NCBI GenBank assembly: GCA_963693285.1
Contig: OY848917.1
Coordinates: 2,668,501-2,732,500, forward strand
Reading direction: 5' to 3'
Source: Xestospongia muta
Lineage: Eukaryota > Porifera > Demospongiae > Haplosclerida > Petrosiidae
DNA length: 64,000 bases
Made by a program: the position numbers and the translations under genes
The notes under the pieces: generated by a model
Told to the model about the DNA's origin: nothing
The model's database searches: none
The model's input: the letters and a program-made list of their open reading frames with translations, nothing else
Shown here: piece after piece, positions 21,909 to 34,711 of the stretch
Numbering within the stretch: the stretch's first letter is position 1
Layout of the letters: each line of letters begins with the position of its first letter

Positions 21909-24872
21909 TAGGTGGTAATGATTATGCTGTCAACAGTAGGATATATATTAGGGTAAGTTATTATTATTATTAGTGTCCCTGTGTTTACTATATGCTTGAC
22001 TTTATCTGATCATATCTTCATGCACACTAGCACACATTTGTACTTTTGCATCTAATTAACATACTATATTTGTATGTATACAATTTACTTTTAAAATTGT
22101 AATTAATTTATTGCTAAGATAGAACATGACAGACCCTGATAAAAAAATGCCAAAAGTTATTACCTCTCTAGCTAAGAGTCTTGATCTAGTAATTATTGTA
22201 TTATTTTGCCCACAATAAGGATGAATCAAAAGGAGTTCAATTTACAGTACTTAATGACAGATCTCAAGGAGGATCAAGTTTGTTAGATGGCTCTGTGGAA
22301 TTAATGGTAAACAATACACGACTCACTCACCAGTAATATTACTATGTTATAATCCAATAAATACTTTAAGTAGAATATAATGTGTGGTATGAAATATGCT
22401 TTAAATAATTATGGTAGTATAAATCTACTATATTTCATTGGTTGGCATCTATATGTTTAGAGTCATTGGATAATTTCATTTACTATGTAGTATAATTGTT
22501 AATGACAATACACAAGTTGGTATTAACAATGTTAGCTATGTAATAGATGGTATGATAAGATGTATATGTACTTTATAATTTTGTTTGGCTTAGGTTCATT
22601 GTCGTATTCTTGTTGATGATAATTTTGGAATAGGAGAGCCTCTTAATGAAACTGGTCAAAATGGAGATGGATTAATCATCAGAGGGAAACATATTGTTTT
22701 AGTAGATGATTTTATGAACTCCACCTACTTCCAATATATATTAGCTGAGAAATTAATGTTCAAACCTGAACTGGCATTTGTTAAAAGCAACGAAAATAGT
22801 GACAACAACTATAATGTCCAGGTATACTTACACTCACTAAATGGTTTCTTAACTTTAATTAGTTTCTTAAAGAAGGATACTCACACAAAGTATTGGACAC
22901 AAGTTAGAAGTAGTCACTAGATATTCTCTTACAGGATTGAACACCATAACACTCTTTTGTCACACTCCAGAATTCTTGAAGCACAATCTCCTTCAAGGTT
23001 TGGTTGCTACCAAATATTGAGCACCTCAAGCTTTCGCTTGGTGCTCTATATTCCATATTAACCTAATCTATTATGTAAACCCTTCAACAACAGCACTTCT
23101 ACTCCCTTAAGACATGATCACAATTCTAAGTAAAAGTATTCTCATTCCTTACAAACATTTCATGAAAACTTTTATAAGTAACTATAAGGAGACAATAATT
23201 GTTAAAATTTAAATTTTTATGAATGCTATACATTATATATTTTTTGTCTTGTGATAGTATTCTGGTCTCTCTAATACCTTACCTGACAATATCCACTTAC
23301 TAACTTTTGAATATTTGAAGCCTAAAAAGATGATCATCAGTTTGAGTCAACTGATCCTACTTCCCAGTGGACTAGTCTGGTTACAATATCACTGAAAGTA
23401 TGTGACAATTTATTGCAATCTGAATTGTTTTGAAGTATTGTATTTAACAAATACAATACAGCATGTGTGAGGGTTACAATTATTGGTCTTTGAGTCAGTC
23501 AATCTGTCTGGTACCCTAGCCAGGTACATTAAAATCTATGATTTCAAACAACATATTGTCATAACATTCTAACTTTATGCACTAAAAAAATGAGCCATAT
23601 AAAGTTGATCAGGAAACCTTTTAAATTTACTGACAGGTTGTTGACCTGAGCTTTCTGAAAAGGTAGCACAGTGTAGAAACAGAATAACAGTCAAAGCTAA
23701 TCAAGAAATTTTAAAGAATAGTTATTATTCTGGAGTTATAAACCATGAACTGCTTAAGGAAATATACCAGGTAGTCATTAGTCCTGGAAGATTTTACTCT
23801 TTCATTTATAACAGTATTAATATTCATTTATAATTTATTGTTATTTAATTCTTTACTGAATCTCTTTAAAGGCCTTAAGGTCAAAGATGTTACTGAGTTA
23901 GCACTAGAAGCTGATGTGGCTTTATACAATGTTTAAAAATGAAGTGGACTACTGCTGAAGGGAAGAATGGTGAGAAATCTATCTGTTATATGAAGTTTAC
24001 TGGGCAGTTTTATAAATATGTCTTCATATTAAGTCATTGACTGGAATTAAAAGTTACTACATACACCCTTCAAAGATTTACCTCATTGATGACAAATTAA
24101 ATTTAATGAAGTTTGTGTCCTTTGTTGTTTGTTAATAACATAAATCTACTGTGCTATCATAAATAATTTAGACACTGTCATAATTAATAATTAAATTTTA
24201 AGTTATGCATTATAACTTCCCTTATAAAGCATCTTTGGCTTGCCCCTTAAAACTAACAAGCACTTGTTGGCTAATGAAATAAGATGTGCTGACTGCTATT
24301 TCTTAGTTGTTTGAGAGTTATTTATTACTAATAGTGCAAGTTATATACAAGAAGGTGAGTAAAGTAATAATATTATCGTTAAGCAACTGAGTCTATCCAA
24401 CTACTTGCTAACATCCCAGTCTCATCATCACTAAAGCATTCTTAGATCATCTTTGATCCACCTCATAGGATATATGCAGTTATACATGAACTCTGACACT
24501 CATCACCTGATATACATTATTCCATCACTACTAATAAAATTTAAATTTACTCTCATGTCTCCATACACCGTTTCATCCAACCATCTATTGTAGTGAACAT
24601 GTGGTTTTTACAAGTACTTATCTTTTATGAGTATGTAATTATGTGGGTGTCCAAATTATTTTTGTTGCTATTCTAGTAAACATGTAATACATACCCATTA
24701 ATAAATATTTGGCACAATCACAATGTTTTGTCTTTCTCATTCTCTAGTACCTACTACAGCAACTGCTTGTTCTGTAGACAATGGATCACACTTCAATGTT
24801 AAACTCAATACCATACAAATTTGTACATTTAATGTCACTGTAATTAACTCTAATAAGTGGTTCTATTATTAA
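21909..24872 (+). pseudogene. 3' fragment of a lysosomal alpha-mannosidase gene (GH38, MAN2B1-like)
   Basis: The plus strand carries a chain of exons matching the C-terminal half of lysosomal alpha-mannosidase, an enzyme that trims mannose from glycans in lysosomes. They are 21909-21952 (V-N-S-R-I-Y-I-R), 22220-22306 (F-T-V-L-N-D-R-S-Q-G-G-S-S-L), 22594-22821 (D-N-F-G-I-G-E-P-L-N-E-T), 23258-23397 (Y-S-G-L ... H-L-L-T), perhaps 23637-23770, about 23865-23969 (D-V-T-E-L-A-L and K-W-T-T-A-E-G-K) and 24748-24872 (F-N-V-K-L ... T-F-N-V-T-V). D-R-S-Q-G-G is a hallmark of class II mannosidases. The catalytic N-terminal half is absent, and frameshifts occur near 23335 and 23935. The first three exons are clean and splice in phase. 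I treat it as a truncated pseudogene, fused by rearrangement to the dead 5' end of G4. Confidence 0.75.
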
Positions 24873-25480
24873 GTGTTGTGACTCTATCATTGATTTGTTT
24901 TACTATAATTATTGTTTTGCTGTCATTTTAATGATACAATACATTGCTGCAATGTAATTATTCATTTGTTAATAATTGATTATATTCCCTTAATTAATTA
25001 GTGTGAAGTTAATATTTTGGAGTCTTTATTAGTATTCTTGAAATTTTGATTTGGCACTATTTACAAGGGCAGCATGTTCTCATACATGTTGCATCAATGT
25101 CTGTGCAAATATTGTCACAAGTTGTGATAAAATTGTTGTCTATATGTACCTTGTAGCCCCCTTACAAAATTCATTGATTCCATTAATAAATAAATGGGCC
25201 TCAGATATATCAAAGCTTCTCAGGACAAGTATAGTTATATGATACAGAAGGATAGTTCTCCCTCTGAATCCAGATTAAATGAAAACTACATCCTACTATA
25301 TGTAAAATATAATATCACATTCTGAGCTTTTTTATTGTAAAAAAGAAAAAAATTCAATTTACCAGGAGATATTAGGCTTACAAATGACAACAATGTCATA
25401 CAGAAGACAAACTGTTTGCATGACATTAATAGCAAATATGAAACATCTATAAATTACAACATAAGTATGGGTGTGGCTTG
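24873..25480. other. Spacer between the mannosidase fragment and G3 3' end
   Basis: AT-rich; no coding sequence seen. The two genes converge here, so both 3' UTRs should lie in this interval. Confidence 0.5.
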
Positions 25481-28400
25481 TTAAACTTGTAGTACTGTGA
25501 GGTCATCTAAAATTTGTCTCATCGTTGGTCGATGGGAAGGATCTCTGTTAAGACACCTCTTTATAAGAGAAGCCATAGAAGGCCAAGACACTCTTCTAGC
25601 TTGTTGTTCTCTCTCTTCAACTGACATAGCAGGTGGACAATGAAGGGTCATCTCTATTAGAAGAACAGAGTAGCTATACACGTCTATAGCTGGTGTGTGA
25701 TTATAAGGTAAGTAACACTCTGGAGAAGCATAGGCTATGTTTCCAGGCATGTGTGTCCTCGATCGTGGCTGAAGATTAGCTGCTCCATAATCAGCTACTT
25801 TAGCTTTGTAGCTATCATCTACTGATGGTTCTAATAGGACATTAGGGCTACTAATATCTCTATGGATGATAGGGTGTGGTTTCATTAAATGAAGGTAGTT
25901 CAGAGCCGACGCTACATCTTTACTAATACTAAGTATTTGAGATTGCCTCAAAGCAGTTTTCTTTTGAAGCTCTTTATACAAACTAGTAGCCATGATCTCT
26001 GAAAGGATAATAGGTGTACCCACTGTGGTAGCTCCAATAAATTGAACAAGATTGGGATGACGTACTTTAGAAGCAATGTCCATTTCTCTAAAGAAAAGCT
26101 CTCGTGTGTACTTTGATATTATTAGATCATGGAGAGACTTTGCAGCTACTCTCAGACCTCGGAAGATAGCAACTTCAACTTTACCATACGAGCCATCACC
26201 TAGGACCTCCTCTGTCATAGTCACCTCTTCTCTATCTACAACCCATTGAGACTGGTCTTGTCGAGAACGAAGCTCTTCTAAATGCTGATGTTGAATGTGA
26301 ACTGTCCTTGAAGATTCTTCTAATTGACGTTGAGACTCCTGTAGCTGTTGTTGGCTTTCTTGTATCTGTTGCTCAATAAATTGTTTGTTTTTCTGTATTT
26401 GTTCCAGTTGTTGAAAGAGATGGATATTACTTTGTTGACATTGATCTTGTGATATCTTAGCTTCTTTTAGCTCAGTCTGGAGTTGGAGTTCTGTTGCCTT
26501 TAGATTTTTAACCTCTTCTGCCCTCTGTTTCAAGACATTACGGAAATAATCAAACTTCTTTTTGTTTTCTTCATCAAGTAGTTGTAAATCCTAACAAAGA
26601 ATAGTAGAGTTAAAAGTATTTTCTACACATACATGTATTTAATTATGCATATAAAACTTAAGACTACATGATGCCATTCAAATAAGACTTTCCCATTTTA
26701 ATAATGTGATTTGTAATCTTTGACAATAACCATCTCGATATTAGTTTGTTTTTAGCACACATTTTCATTAACTTTTATTGTTTTTTTAACTATCTGCCAA
26801 GGGTTAAAAAACAATTCAACTATTGTAGCAGTAGTAAGAATGGCAGTTGGATCATCCTTACATTATAGCACAGACACAAAAACAAACATTATAGCTAACA
26901 CACGATGTTTATTAATTTATAACTATAGTGGACAGTAATGACATTCTTTGATTGTGTGTTGTGCTATTATGAATGATGATGCAACTGACATATCCCTAAT
27001 GTCTTGGTTGTGAGCTTTTAATAGACTGATATTAACAATCCCATAATTTAGTGAAAATATGTCTTAATTTACTTGTTTGGATAAAATATATACACTGTAG
27101 CTTGTTCGAAGGCTCATATTAACCTGCACTATGTATTAGTAACAGTTTGAGCTTTCAGGTTGATATTTTCAAAAATGACCCTGCTAGAAGATTTGTACAC
27201 ATTATTGGGCAACTGTGAGTAAGCCCTACATAGTTGGTGAAAGCTGTGTATGTGTATGTGTGTGTGAACAGTTATATATCCAATAGATCACAAAAATTTT
27301 AGATAAGATAGCATCATGAGATTTAGACTGAAATACACTCTTAGAGATGAGAACAGATATGGTAGATCAAAGGAAAGACACTAGAGTTGAGACAAATGAG
27401 GCTAGGTCAAAGTAAGACAGTGCCAAGAAAGAAGCTCAACTTCAACACCAATGTCATGATACAGGACCGGCTATAACTGCCAGTAAACTATTTTAAAATG
27501 ACTGACTTGGTATTGTTATTTTTTTCTTAATAATATACATATTATTATTGCTATAATGGTCTACAGCTGTAACTGAACTCAGTTTGCACTGACTTATTAC
27601 ATTGAGATTATATACATAAATTTATATGGAGGGTTGTCAAAATGAATACATAGAAACTGCCAAACACGCCATGAATACTATCATAAGAACCACAAGAATC
27701 CAAAGATTAGCTATGTAGCAAGCATTATAGCAAAGTTGTGGTTGTAAGACAAAGTCAAGCTAAATGTAATTTAGTCATCTTTCTTATATATAACATTGAA
27801 ACTGAATTCTCTTTGCATGGTTTGCAGAACAGATTATAAAGTCTTCTAGTTACATCTCACTGCATTGATACTCATACATGTGTATTAATCATCAATGTGG
27901 AGCTTGAGATATGTGATAGAACATAGCTCTATTGGAGCCTATCATGTATACAAAGCTATAGTAGTGACAGACAGTAGAGGAGAAGTGCTATCGCATAGTA
28001 ATAAACAACGACAAAAATCAGCATTTGTGTGATTATATCATAGTTGAATAATGATTCACAATAAATACTTTGGTTCTTTATGCAGCACACAAAAAATTTA
28101 GGGAAATTAAAAATTCTAATTTGCAGTATACAATTCATTGATTATTACTTGTGTTTGTACTTTAAATATTTGTTACTAGCATATAGCATGCCATTATAAC
28201 TATATAAATTTGTGCATAAACATGTTTGTAAGTGTTAACATAATTGGCTTAATTTTTGTCATTTTTTTAATCATAGCACACAATAGAATAAAACAATACA
28301 AAGACACGTGTAAATGTACATAACAAGTTCATGTACAACATAGTCCCAAATAATTTCTACTTTCCAATTTACTAAGCATTATAATACTTTTATAACATTG

Positions 28401-31400
28401 TTCTTACACCACACCCCAAATCTTTCCTAAAATCTAAATTGTAGTAAGCGTTATAAGCTGGGGGTAGAGCCTAGGAATTAAAAGTAATGACATGAAATAG
28501 TTTGGATATTAGAAAAATACAAGTAAATGTCCACCTTCCATATCTAACCAATTATATTAAGTCATAAAGCCAACCCAAACCAACCCACAAGTTCAAATCC
28601 AAGTGTGTTGATTCAACAGAAGTTTAAAAATTATCCAATGTTAATAAGAAAATGAGGTACACTATAATATCAACATAATAGATACATTATAGATTATGTT
28701 TATAAACATCAAAGCTCATTATGTAGATAGATAACTTATACTTCTCTTCAACATCAAAGAGAGTTACTTATAAATTATTTAAATAAAATTAAGAAATGTT
28801 GTCATTATCTCTATGACCATCGCTTTATCATAGTGACTGATCATCAACCTCTTGTGTCTATTATTGGTCTAAAATTCAAGAAAAGGTATACTACCTCTGG
28901 CTGTTGTTAGACTTCAAAAATGATATCTAGTCTGTACATACATGTACTTGTACTGTTGTATGTACAATATAGAGTTCTGCAGCTTCTGCCTTACTTAACA
29001 ATATAACAATTCTGACTATGTTATCTCAACTTCCATTTAAAAGAGTCCATCATAATCATGTAGACATTAATGAATTAACAATAGTCAAACAGACATAATG
29101 TCAGCGACTCAATCTCAACTACACAATAAAACCACATGTGACTCTTCACTGACTATAATACAAAATAACTTTGTGTACCTATTGTGGAGTGTACATGTAC
29201 ATCTGTTATTATAAAATAAAGATTGTTGAATTACACACAAGTCGTCCAACCATGTCATATAAATGTACATGTAGCTATCAACATATTAAACTTACTCTAT
29301 TTGCATTACGTAGCTTTGAATTCTCAATTTCCATTGTCTTCATTTGTAAAGATAGTGCTCCTTCTAACTCTACTACTTTCTTTTGTTCTTGTTGAAAGGC
29401 TGCCATAAGATGTTGTTTACTATCAAAAGCACTTTGAGCTTTGAATTCAGCATTTTGGACTTGAGATTTTAACTCATCAACCTAAACAAAAATATAGACC
29501 AATCATTGTTTATTACTATATTTACAAGTACATGTAGAACTATGACTTACAATCACTATGTATGTAAATGTGGTCAATGACTGTATATACAGTACTAAAA
29601 GAGATTATATTTAAAAGTAGTCTGTGGCCATAGCTATTCCTATGTTTACTATTCTTTAGTCATTGACAAAATAGTACTGGCATACTAACAAGATTATTGA
29701 ACACAATAATGTTATTAATCAAAGCAACTATTGCTAGTGTAGTAAGCAGTTGGATGCTAAAGAGAAACATTCAGGAGACTACTACTGTCAAAGATGAGAA
29801 AGAACAAGTAGTTGCTAATCTAGAGAAGAATATCCTTCAATTACAACAACAGCTGATGGAAATAAAGCTTGAAGTGAAGCAGGTGACTGAAAAGAATACT
29901 GAACTGGAAGCTGAACTTGCTGAGTTGAAATTGAAAGAAATGGTAAGAAATAATACATTTCAAATAAACATAGTAACCCAATGACTTTGCTTTGTTGAGT
30001 TTGTCTGTGTACACCTTTACATGTTAAATTTACAATTAACATGGAAGTGCACTCACAATGTGCGATATTGGTGACATGCACATTTTTATACTTACATGCT
30101 GACATTCTTCTTCCAACCTTTGAACTTTCTTAATTATATGTATAATATAATATGTATGTAATGTATGTAACATATAATTATGTTACATAACATAAAAGCT
30201 CCTACATTATAAATTTAGTATAGAAAGACAAATGCAGAGATTAGTTCAACAAAGCATATCACAGTAAAGTGTTATAAAGTTCATTTTAGAATGTAATGTT
30301 TCTTACCATTTCTTTCAAATCAGTAAGTTCAACTTCCAGTTCAGTACTCTTTGTGCTCATCTGTTCTAGTGCATGCTTTGTCTCCATCAATTGTTGTTGT
30401 AGTTCGACAACATTCTTCCCTAGATTATCAGCTATTTGTTCTTTCTCATCTTTGACAGTAATAATCTCCTGAATTTGTTTCTCTTTAGCATCCAACTGCC
30501 TAGTAGCATCAAGTGCAGCCTTCTGACATTCTTCCACCAACCTTTCAAATTCCTCAGTCAACCTTTTGTTCTCTTTTTGTTCCGTTTCTAGACCAGTTTT
30601 GATGTCAATAGCCTCTTCATCTTTTTCCTTTTTCTGTTCCTGAAGAACTACAAATTTTGTGAGAAGAGTTGCATATTCTTCTTCTTTCCTTCTAATTTTC
30701 ATTTCAAGATCATCTCTGTTTGTTTTCCAAACCTCCTCTGCCTTCTTCATTTCTTTAGTGAAAGCATTCTTTTTATCAATTTCTGATTGCTGTTTTAACT
30801 TCCCCAATTTTTCTTCCAATGTCTTCTTTTCAAGTTGTTGATGATCATAGAGCTTTTGTGCATCTCTGAAACGTTTGTCCAAAAGGGCTTTTTGAGCATC
30901 AGCCTGAATCTTAACTTCAATAAGCTTTTGATTGAGATCTAATATTGACTTCTTTCCCTCTTCAACTTGACTGTCGGCTTTAGTGAGCTCTAGTTGAAGG
31001 TTAGCAATTGATTTTTTATGTTCTTCAACTACTTTTTTCAAATTGTTCAGTTGTTCCTCTTTTTCCAATAATTTCGTTTCTAGTGTTTCAGCTTTTAATT
31101 CAGCTTTATCTTTATCTTCTTCCAGTGTCTTTAATGACACTTCTTTAGAAAGTAAATCTCTGGTCTGATCAGCAAGATCTTGCTCTAACTCTTTAACTCT
31201 AGCTTCAGCAGTAATATCCATAATTGTTCCGTGACTACCATCACCAGTAGAAGGAGTCCATTGTTGCTGTCTGGTTTGTGTTTTGTACAGGACAATTCTC
31301 TCCTCGTATTCATTAATACGCTTATCTTTCTCATGAAGTTCACCTCTTAATCGATCTCTTTCTAGTTCAATCTTAGCCAGTTCTTGTGTCACTTGTTCAA

Positions 31401-34400
31401 GATGACTATGGAATTGATGAGGAGAATCAGACTGAACTTGATTTGGCATATGTAAAGGTTGTGTGTGATGGCATTGTTGATCCTATGAAAGGAGAAAAGT
31501 TTTTAAAATTTATCATTCAACACATTAATACATGTACAGTACATCTTGGCCAGTTAACTTCTTTTATTTTGTGAATTGCAACACACATTCATATAGAAAA
31601 ACTCTTAGTACCAAAAGACTGACACCTCATATGTGTTGCCACTAAGAGTAATATATAAAGACTTGCTTAATCAGAACACCAGGTCAAACATCCTTTAACT
31701 AAATGTATGCATATACTGGAGTGTTTAAAGAAGACACAGACAGTAATACATTTACATGCACTTGTACAATTCAGTATTAATGTTTTCTTGATTGTTATTG
31801 TTTTTCTTATTAAAATTGAAGTTGCTCACTAGCAATTAACACTCACATTCATATATGCTGGATACACGGATGTAGAGTATGTATTTGTATTTATCTGTAT
31901 ACACTGGCAGAACACTTTCAGAGCTACAACTGTTGTTTCTGCAGTATTTAAACTTGCTAGATAAGTAGGTACATTTACTAAAACATGTATCATGGTTTGC
32001 CATATGAAGAAGGATTAAAAATTGAGAAAGCTACATAAGCTTGGAAACCAAAGTGTTACGATGAACTTGTAGTACAAAGTAAAAGTAAAAACAAATTTGA
32101 ATTGTTTAATTAAGTTTTAGGTTAAGAGTTGTGACAATTTCTCTCTATTTTCTTATATCAAAATGACGTAATAATAAATACATTCTCAGTCCTACAAAAC
32201 TCTCACTATGATAAGCTTTAATCACTTAATTTGACAAATATTAACAAATGTGTGATTATAGAATGACAAATTTTCAAAAGCCAATTCTATTACAAATAGT
32301 TGTAATACTACAAACATGATATAAATACATGTGCTTACCTCTTTAGTGGTTACTTCTAAGCGATTATAATCTTCTCCTGTTACAGCTAGAAGTCTCAAGT
32401 GGGTAGGAGGCATGTCAGATTGGGCCATTTGAGAAAGGAACTGCTGTGAAAACAAACAATATATCAATATATTTAATAAAAATATATAATTGTAACAAGA
32501 TTATAATTGGAAAAATCATCTATTATTTTTTTTGTAAAATTCTGATTTCACAGTGGAACACTGACTAGAGCTACAAAGATTGCAATATTAGTGGCAATGG
32601 CAGTGGAAGACTAATAGCTATAGAATGCTACAAATATACATATAGAGATACTGTATACATGTACATGTACAGTATCTTTTAGTCAGTTTACACTTTTTCT
32701 ATTGTGAAGTGTAACACATCTCATATAGACAAAACCTCTAAGAACTAAAGCTTGATGTTTCATGTGTTACTCATTAAAGATAGATATATAAAATATATAT
32801 TATAAAGCCTTGATTCATCGGAACAATGGGTCAAACATCCTTTAAAATTAGATACAAATGTACACATAAATGGAGTGTTTAAAGTACAGTAATATATGTA
32901 AAGTATACACATATTTACCAATTTACTCTACATGCATGTACTTGTACAATTTAGTATTAAATTTTTCTTGATTGTTGTTCTTGTAATTAAAAATGAAGTT
33001 GTTCACTAGTAATTAATAATGTAGAGTACATTTTTAAAGTTTCTTTTCATACACAGGTACAGCACTATGAACAGCTACTGTTAATTTTGCATCATCCAAG
33101 TTTACTAGATATGTAGAGACATGTATGCTTTGCAATGTGAAGGGTTAAAAATTGAGATAAAATGCATAGAAAAACTCAAGTGGTAGTGAATTAGCAGTAC
33201 AACATAAAAACAAAGGTGAGTCTTTTTATTAAGTTTTAGGTTAAGAGTTGTGAAAATATTTTTATGAATAGATGTAAATGCAAAAAATGTAACAGTAAGT
33301 ACATTCTCTGTCCTACAAGATCTTCACTATGATAAGCTTTAATCTCTTAATTTGATTTTTATTGCTAAATAACATAAACTTTCAAAGCCAATTTTATTAT
33401 AAAAGAATTAGTTGCAGTGTTGCAAACATGATACATGTGATTATCTCCTCAGTGGTTACTTTTAAGCAATTAAAATCTTCTTGAGTTCCAGCTCATGGTC
33501 TCAAGTTAGTGGGAGACATGTCAGATTGTGCAACTTGAGAAGAAAACTGCTGTCAAAACAAAACAAAACGTTAATATCTTTAATAAAAAAAACTATAATT
33601 GTAACAAGATTATAATTGGAAAAATCATCCTATAACTATTTGGGAAGATACTGACTTTACAGTGAAACACTGACCCAATCTACAAAGATTGCATAATTAG
33701 TAACATTGTCTGTGGAAGACTATATATCTATAGAATGTTAGAAAATTATATAGGAGGTGGAGCAAGAATCAGGAAACTTTGAGCAATTCAACCATATCAT
33801 TGTCATAGCACTCGTGGTTAGGGTTACTGAAATTCATTAGTTGTTATATGTATCAGCATTTCAAGGATGTGGTTTAATTTAATTGGTCACTCATGAAGAT
33901 TGCATACAAAAAGCTAGACATTTCCCTTTTGTTTGTCAAGCACGCTTCACATGTCAGATAATCCTAGACAGCTCTGTTACTGGTGATCAAATATAACTAA
34001 CCTGATTATGGATCTCATCTAGACGGTTATAATCTCCAGTCTCAGCTAATGGCTTCTGTTGAACTTGCAGATGTAATGGCCGTGACAATTGTGTTCTCTG
34101 CTGTGTGTCATCCTTGTGGTGATGATGAACTGGTGGATTTAATTGAGGTTGATGAGGTGATGATGATGCATTCTCTATAGGAACAGGATATGTCCAGGTC
34201 TGGGGGATTTCTTTGTGTTCATCTCCACAATCACTGCTACCACCAGGACTAGTTATTTGAACATTTCGACCCGATGTAATACCACTGGGAGACTTAGACC
34301 CAAATGCTCTTTGTAATTTTTTCTGAGCTCCATGTATAGTGTTTTTCTTCTTTTTCTTTTTCAAATCTGGTGTTTCACTTTCCTTTCTATCACTACTTTG

Positions 34401-34436
34401 AGTAGTTACTGAAACTTTATATCCTCCTTCAGCCAT
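25481..34436 (-). CDS. G3: long coiled-coil protein with C-terminal TKL-like kinase domain
   Basis: Five phase-0 coding exons: 34002-34436, 32339-32443, 30307-31482, 29296-29481 and 25481-26590, giving about 1003 residues. Order: disordered N-terminus with a K6 tract and basic patch (residues 1-60), His/Pro/Gln-rich stretch, D-Y-N-R-L near 135 and again in exon 2, coiled coil from about 195 to 750, and kinase from about 757 to the end. The start is the ATG at 34434-34436, preceded by a splice acceptor (34449-34450), so a noncoding leader exon exists upstream. The coiled coil probably mediates dimerisation, which could activate the kinase by proximity (inference). Exons 1 and 3 are closest to G1, yet G1 ends in a zinc finger. 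Ser/Thr specificity is likely from the TKL-style H-R-D-I-S-S-P-N loop. The substrate is unknown. Confidence 0.8.
25490..26206 (-). other. Protein kinase domain of G3
   Basis: Glycine loop G-D-G-S-Y-G-K-V; ATP lysine in V-A-A-K-S; helix-C glutamate in F-F-R-E-M-D; catalytic loop H-R-D-I-S-S-P-N-V-L-L; metal-binding motif A-D-Y-G in place of the usual D-F-G; A-S-P-E at the end of the activation segment; final R-P-T-M. All residues needed for catalysis are present, so the domain should be active. Length (about 240 residues) is normal. The style fits the TKL group (MLK/RAF/RIPK-like); assignment to a family would need a tree. Confidence 0.9.
26591..29295 (-). other. Long G3 intron before the kinase exon
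   Basis: 2.7 kb with no coding sequence seen. The part at 28960-29290 is homologous to the equivalent intron of G4 (about 9950-10220); the rest, next to the kinase exon, has no match in the zinc-finger paralogs that I can see. The switch of 3' module should have happened inside this intron. Confidence 0.5.
29744..29966 (+). pseudogene. Inverted fragment of the G3 coiled-coil exon
   Basis: On the plus strand it encodes Q-L-D-A-K-E-K then T-V-K-D-E-K-E-Q ... L-Q-Q-Q-L-M-E, ending K-E-M-V-R-N-N-T-F across a fossil donor GTAAGA. This is the 3' end of exon 30307-31482 in the opposite orientation, with a 2-bp deletion. The missing front piece (K-V-Q-R-L-E-E-E-C-Q) is still on the minus strand at 30090-30128. 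A duplicated exon end was therefore inverted in part. Confidence 0.75.
32339..32443 (-). CDS. G3 exon 2 (35 codons)
   Basis: Q-F-L-S-Q-M-A-Q-S-D-M-P-P-T-H and E-D-Y-N-R-L-E-V-T-T-K-E between TTTTCACAG and GTAAGC; phase 0. It carries a second D-Y-N-R-L motif. A dead copy lies at 33447-33550. It is absent from G1. Confidence 0.75.
32444..34001 (-). other. G3 intron 1 of the coding part
   Basis: Noncoding apart from the dead exon copy at 33447-33550. The sequence either side of exon 2 and of its dead copy is similar (for example 32640-33010 against 31540-31850), so the intron grew by tandem duplication. Confidence 0.5.
33447..33550 (-). pseudogene. Decayed duplicate of G3 exon 2
   Basis: It matches 32339-32443 along its full length (Q-F-S-S-Q-V-A-Q-S-D-M-S-P-T-N-L-R). 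It has a TGA where the functional exon continues and an AT in place of the GT donor, so it should be skipped. Confidence 0.75.
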
Positions 34437-34711
34437 TGTTGTCAGAATCTATAAAGTATAAAAGTAATAAGTGAGGAAATACAACATAACAGAGGTTAAA
34501 GTATATGTAATACATTATTAATCAATAATTACTCAAATACTTGTATATACTGTACTTCCTCGATACATGTACTTTATAAACACTCAACTTTATTGAATGC
34601 TGGGTCAAAAATGCTCTAGTTAAGAAAACATTGGGCCATTTAATTGTAGATAGACTGTTTATGTTTGATAACACAAATAAATATTAACGTTTTCAGCTCT
34701 ATCAGTTATGT

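Noticed and set aside
29697..29984. Plus-strand gene of 95 codons
   Set aside because: It is an inverted copy of the end of the G3 coiled-coil exon, with frameshift, not an independent gene.
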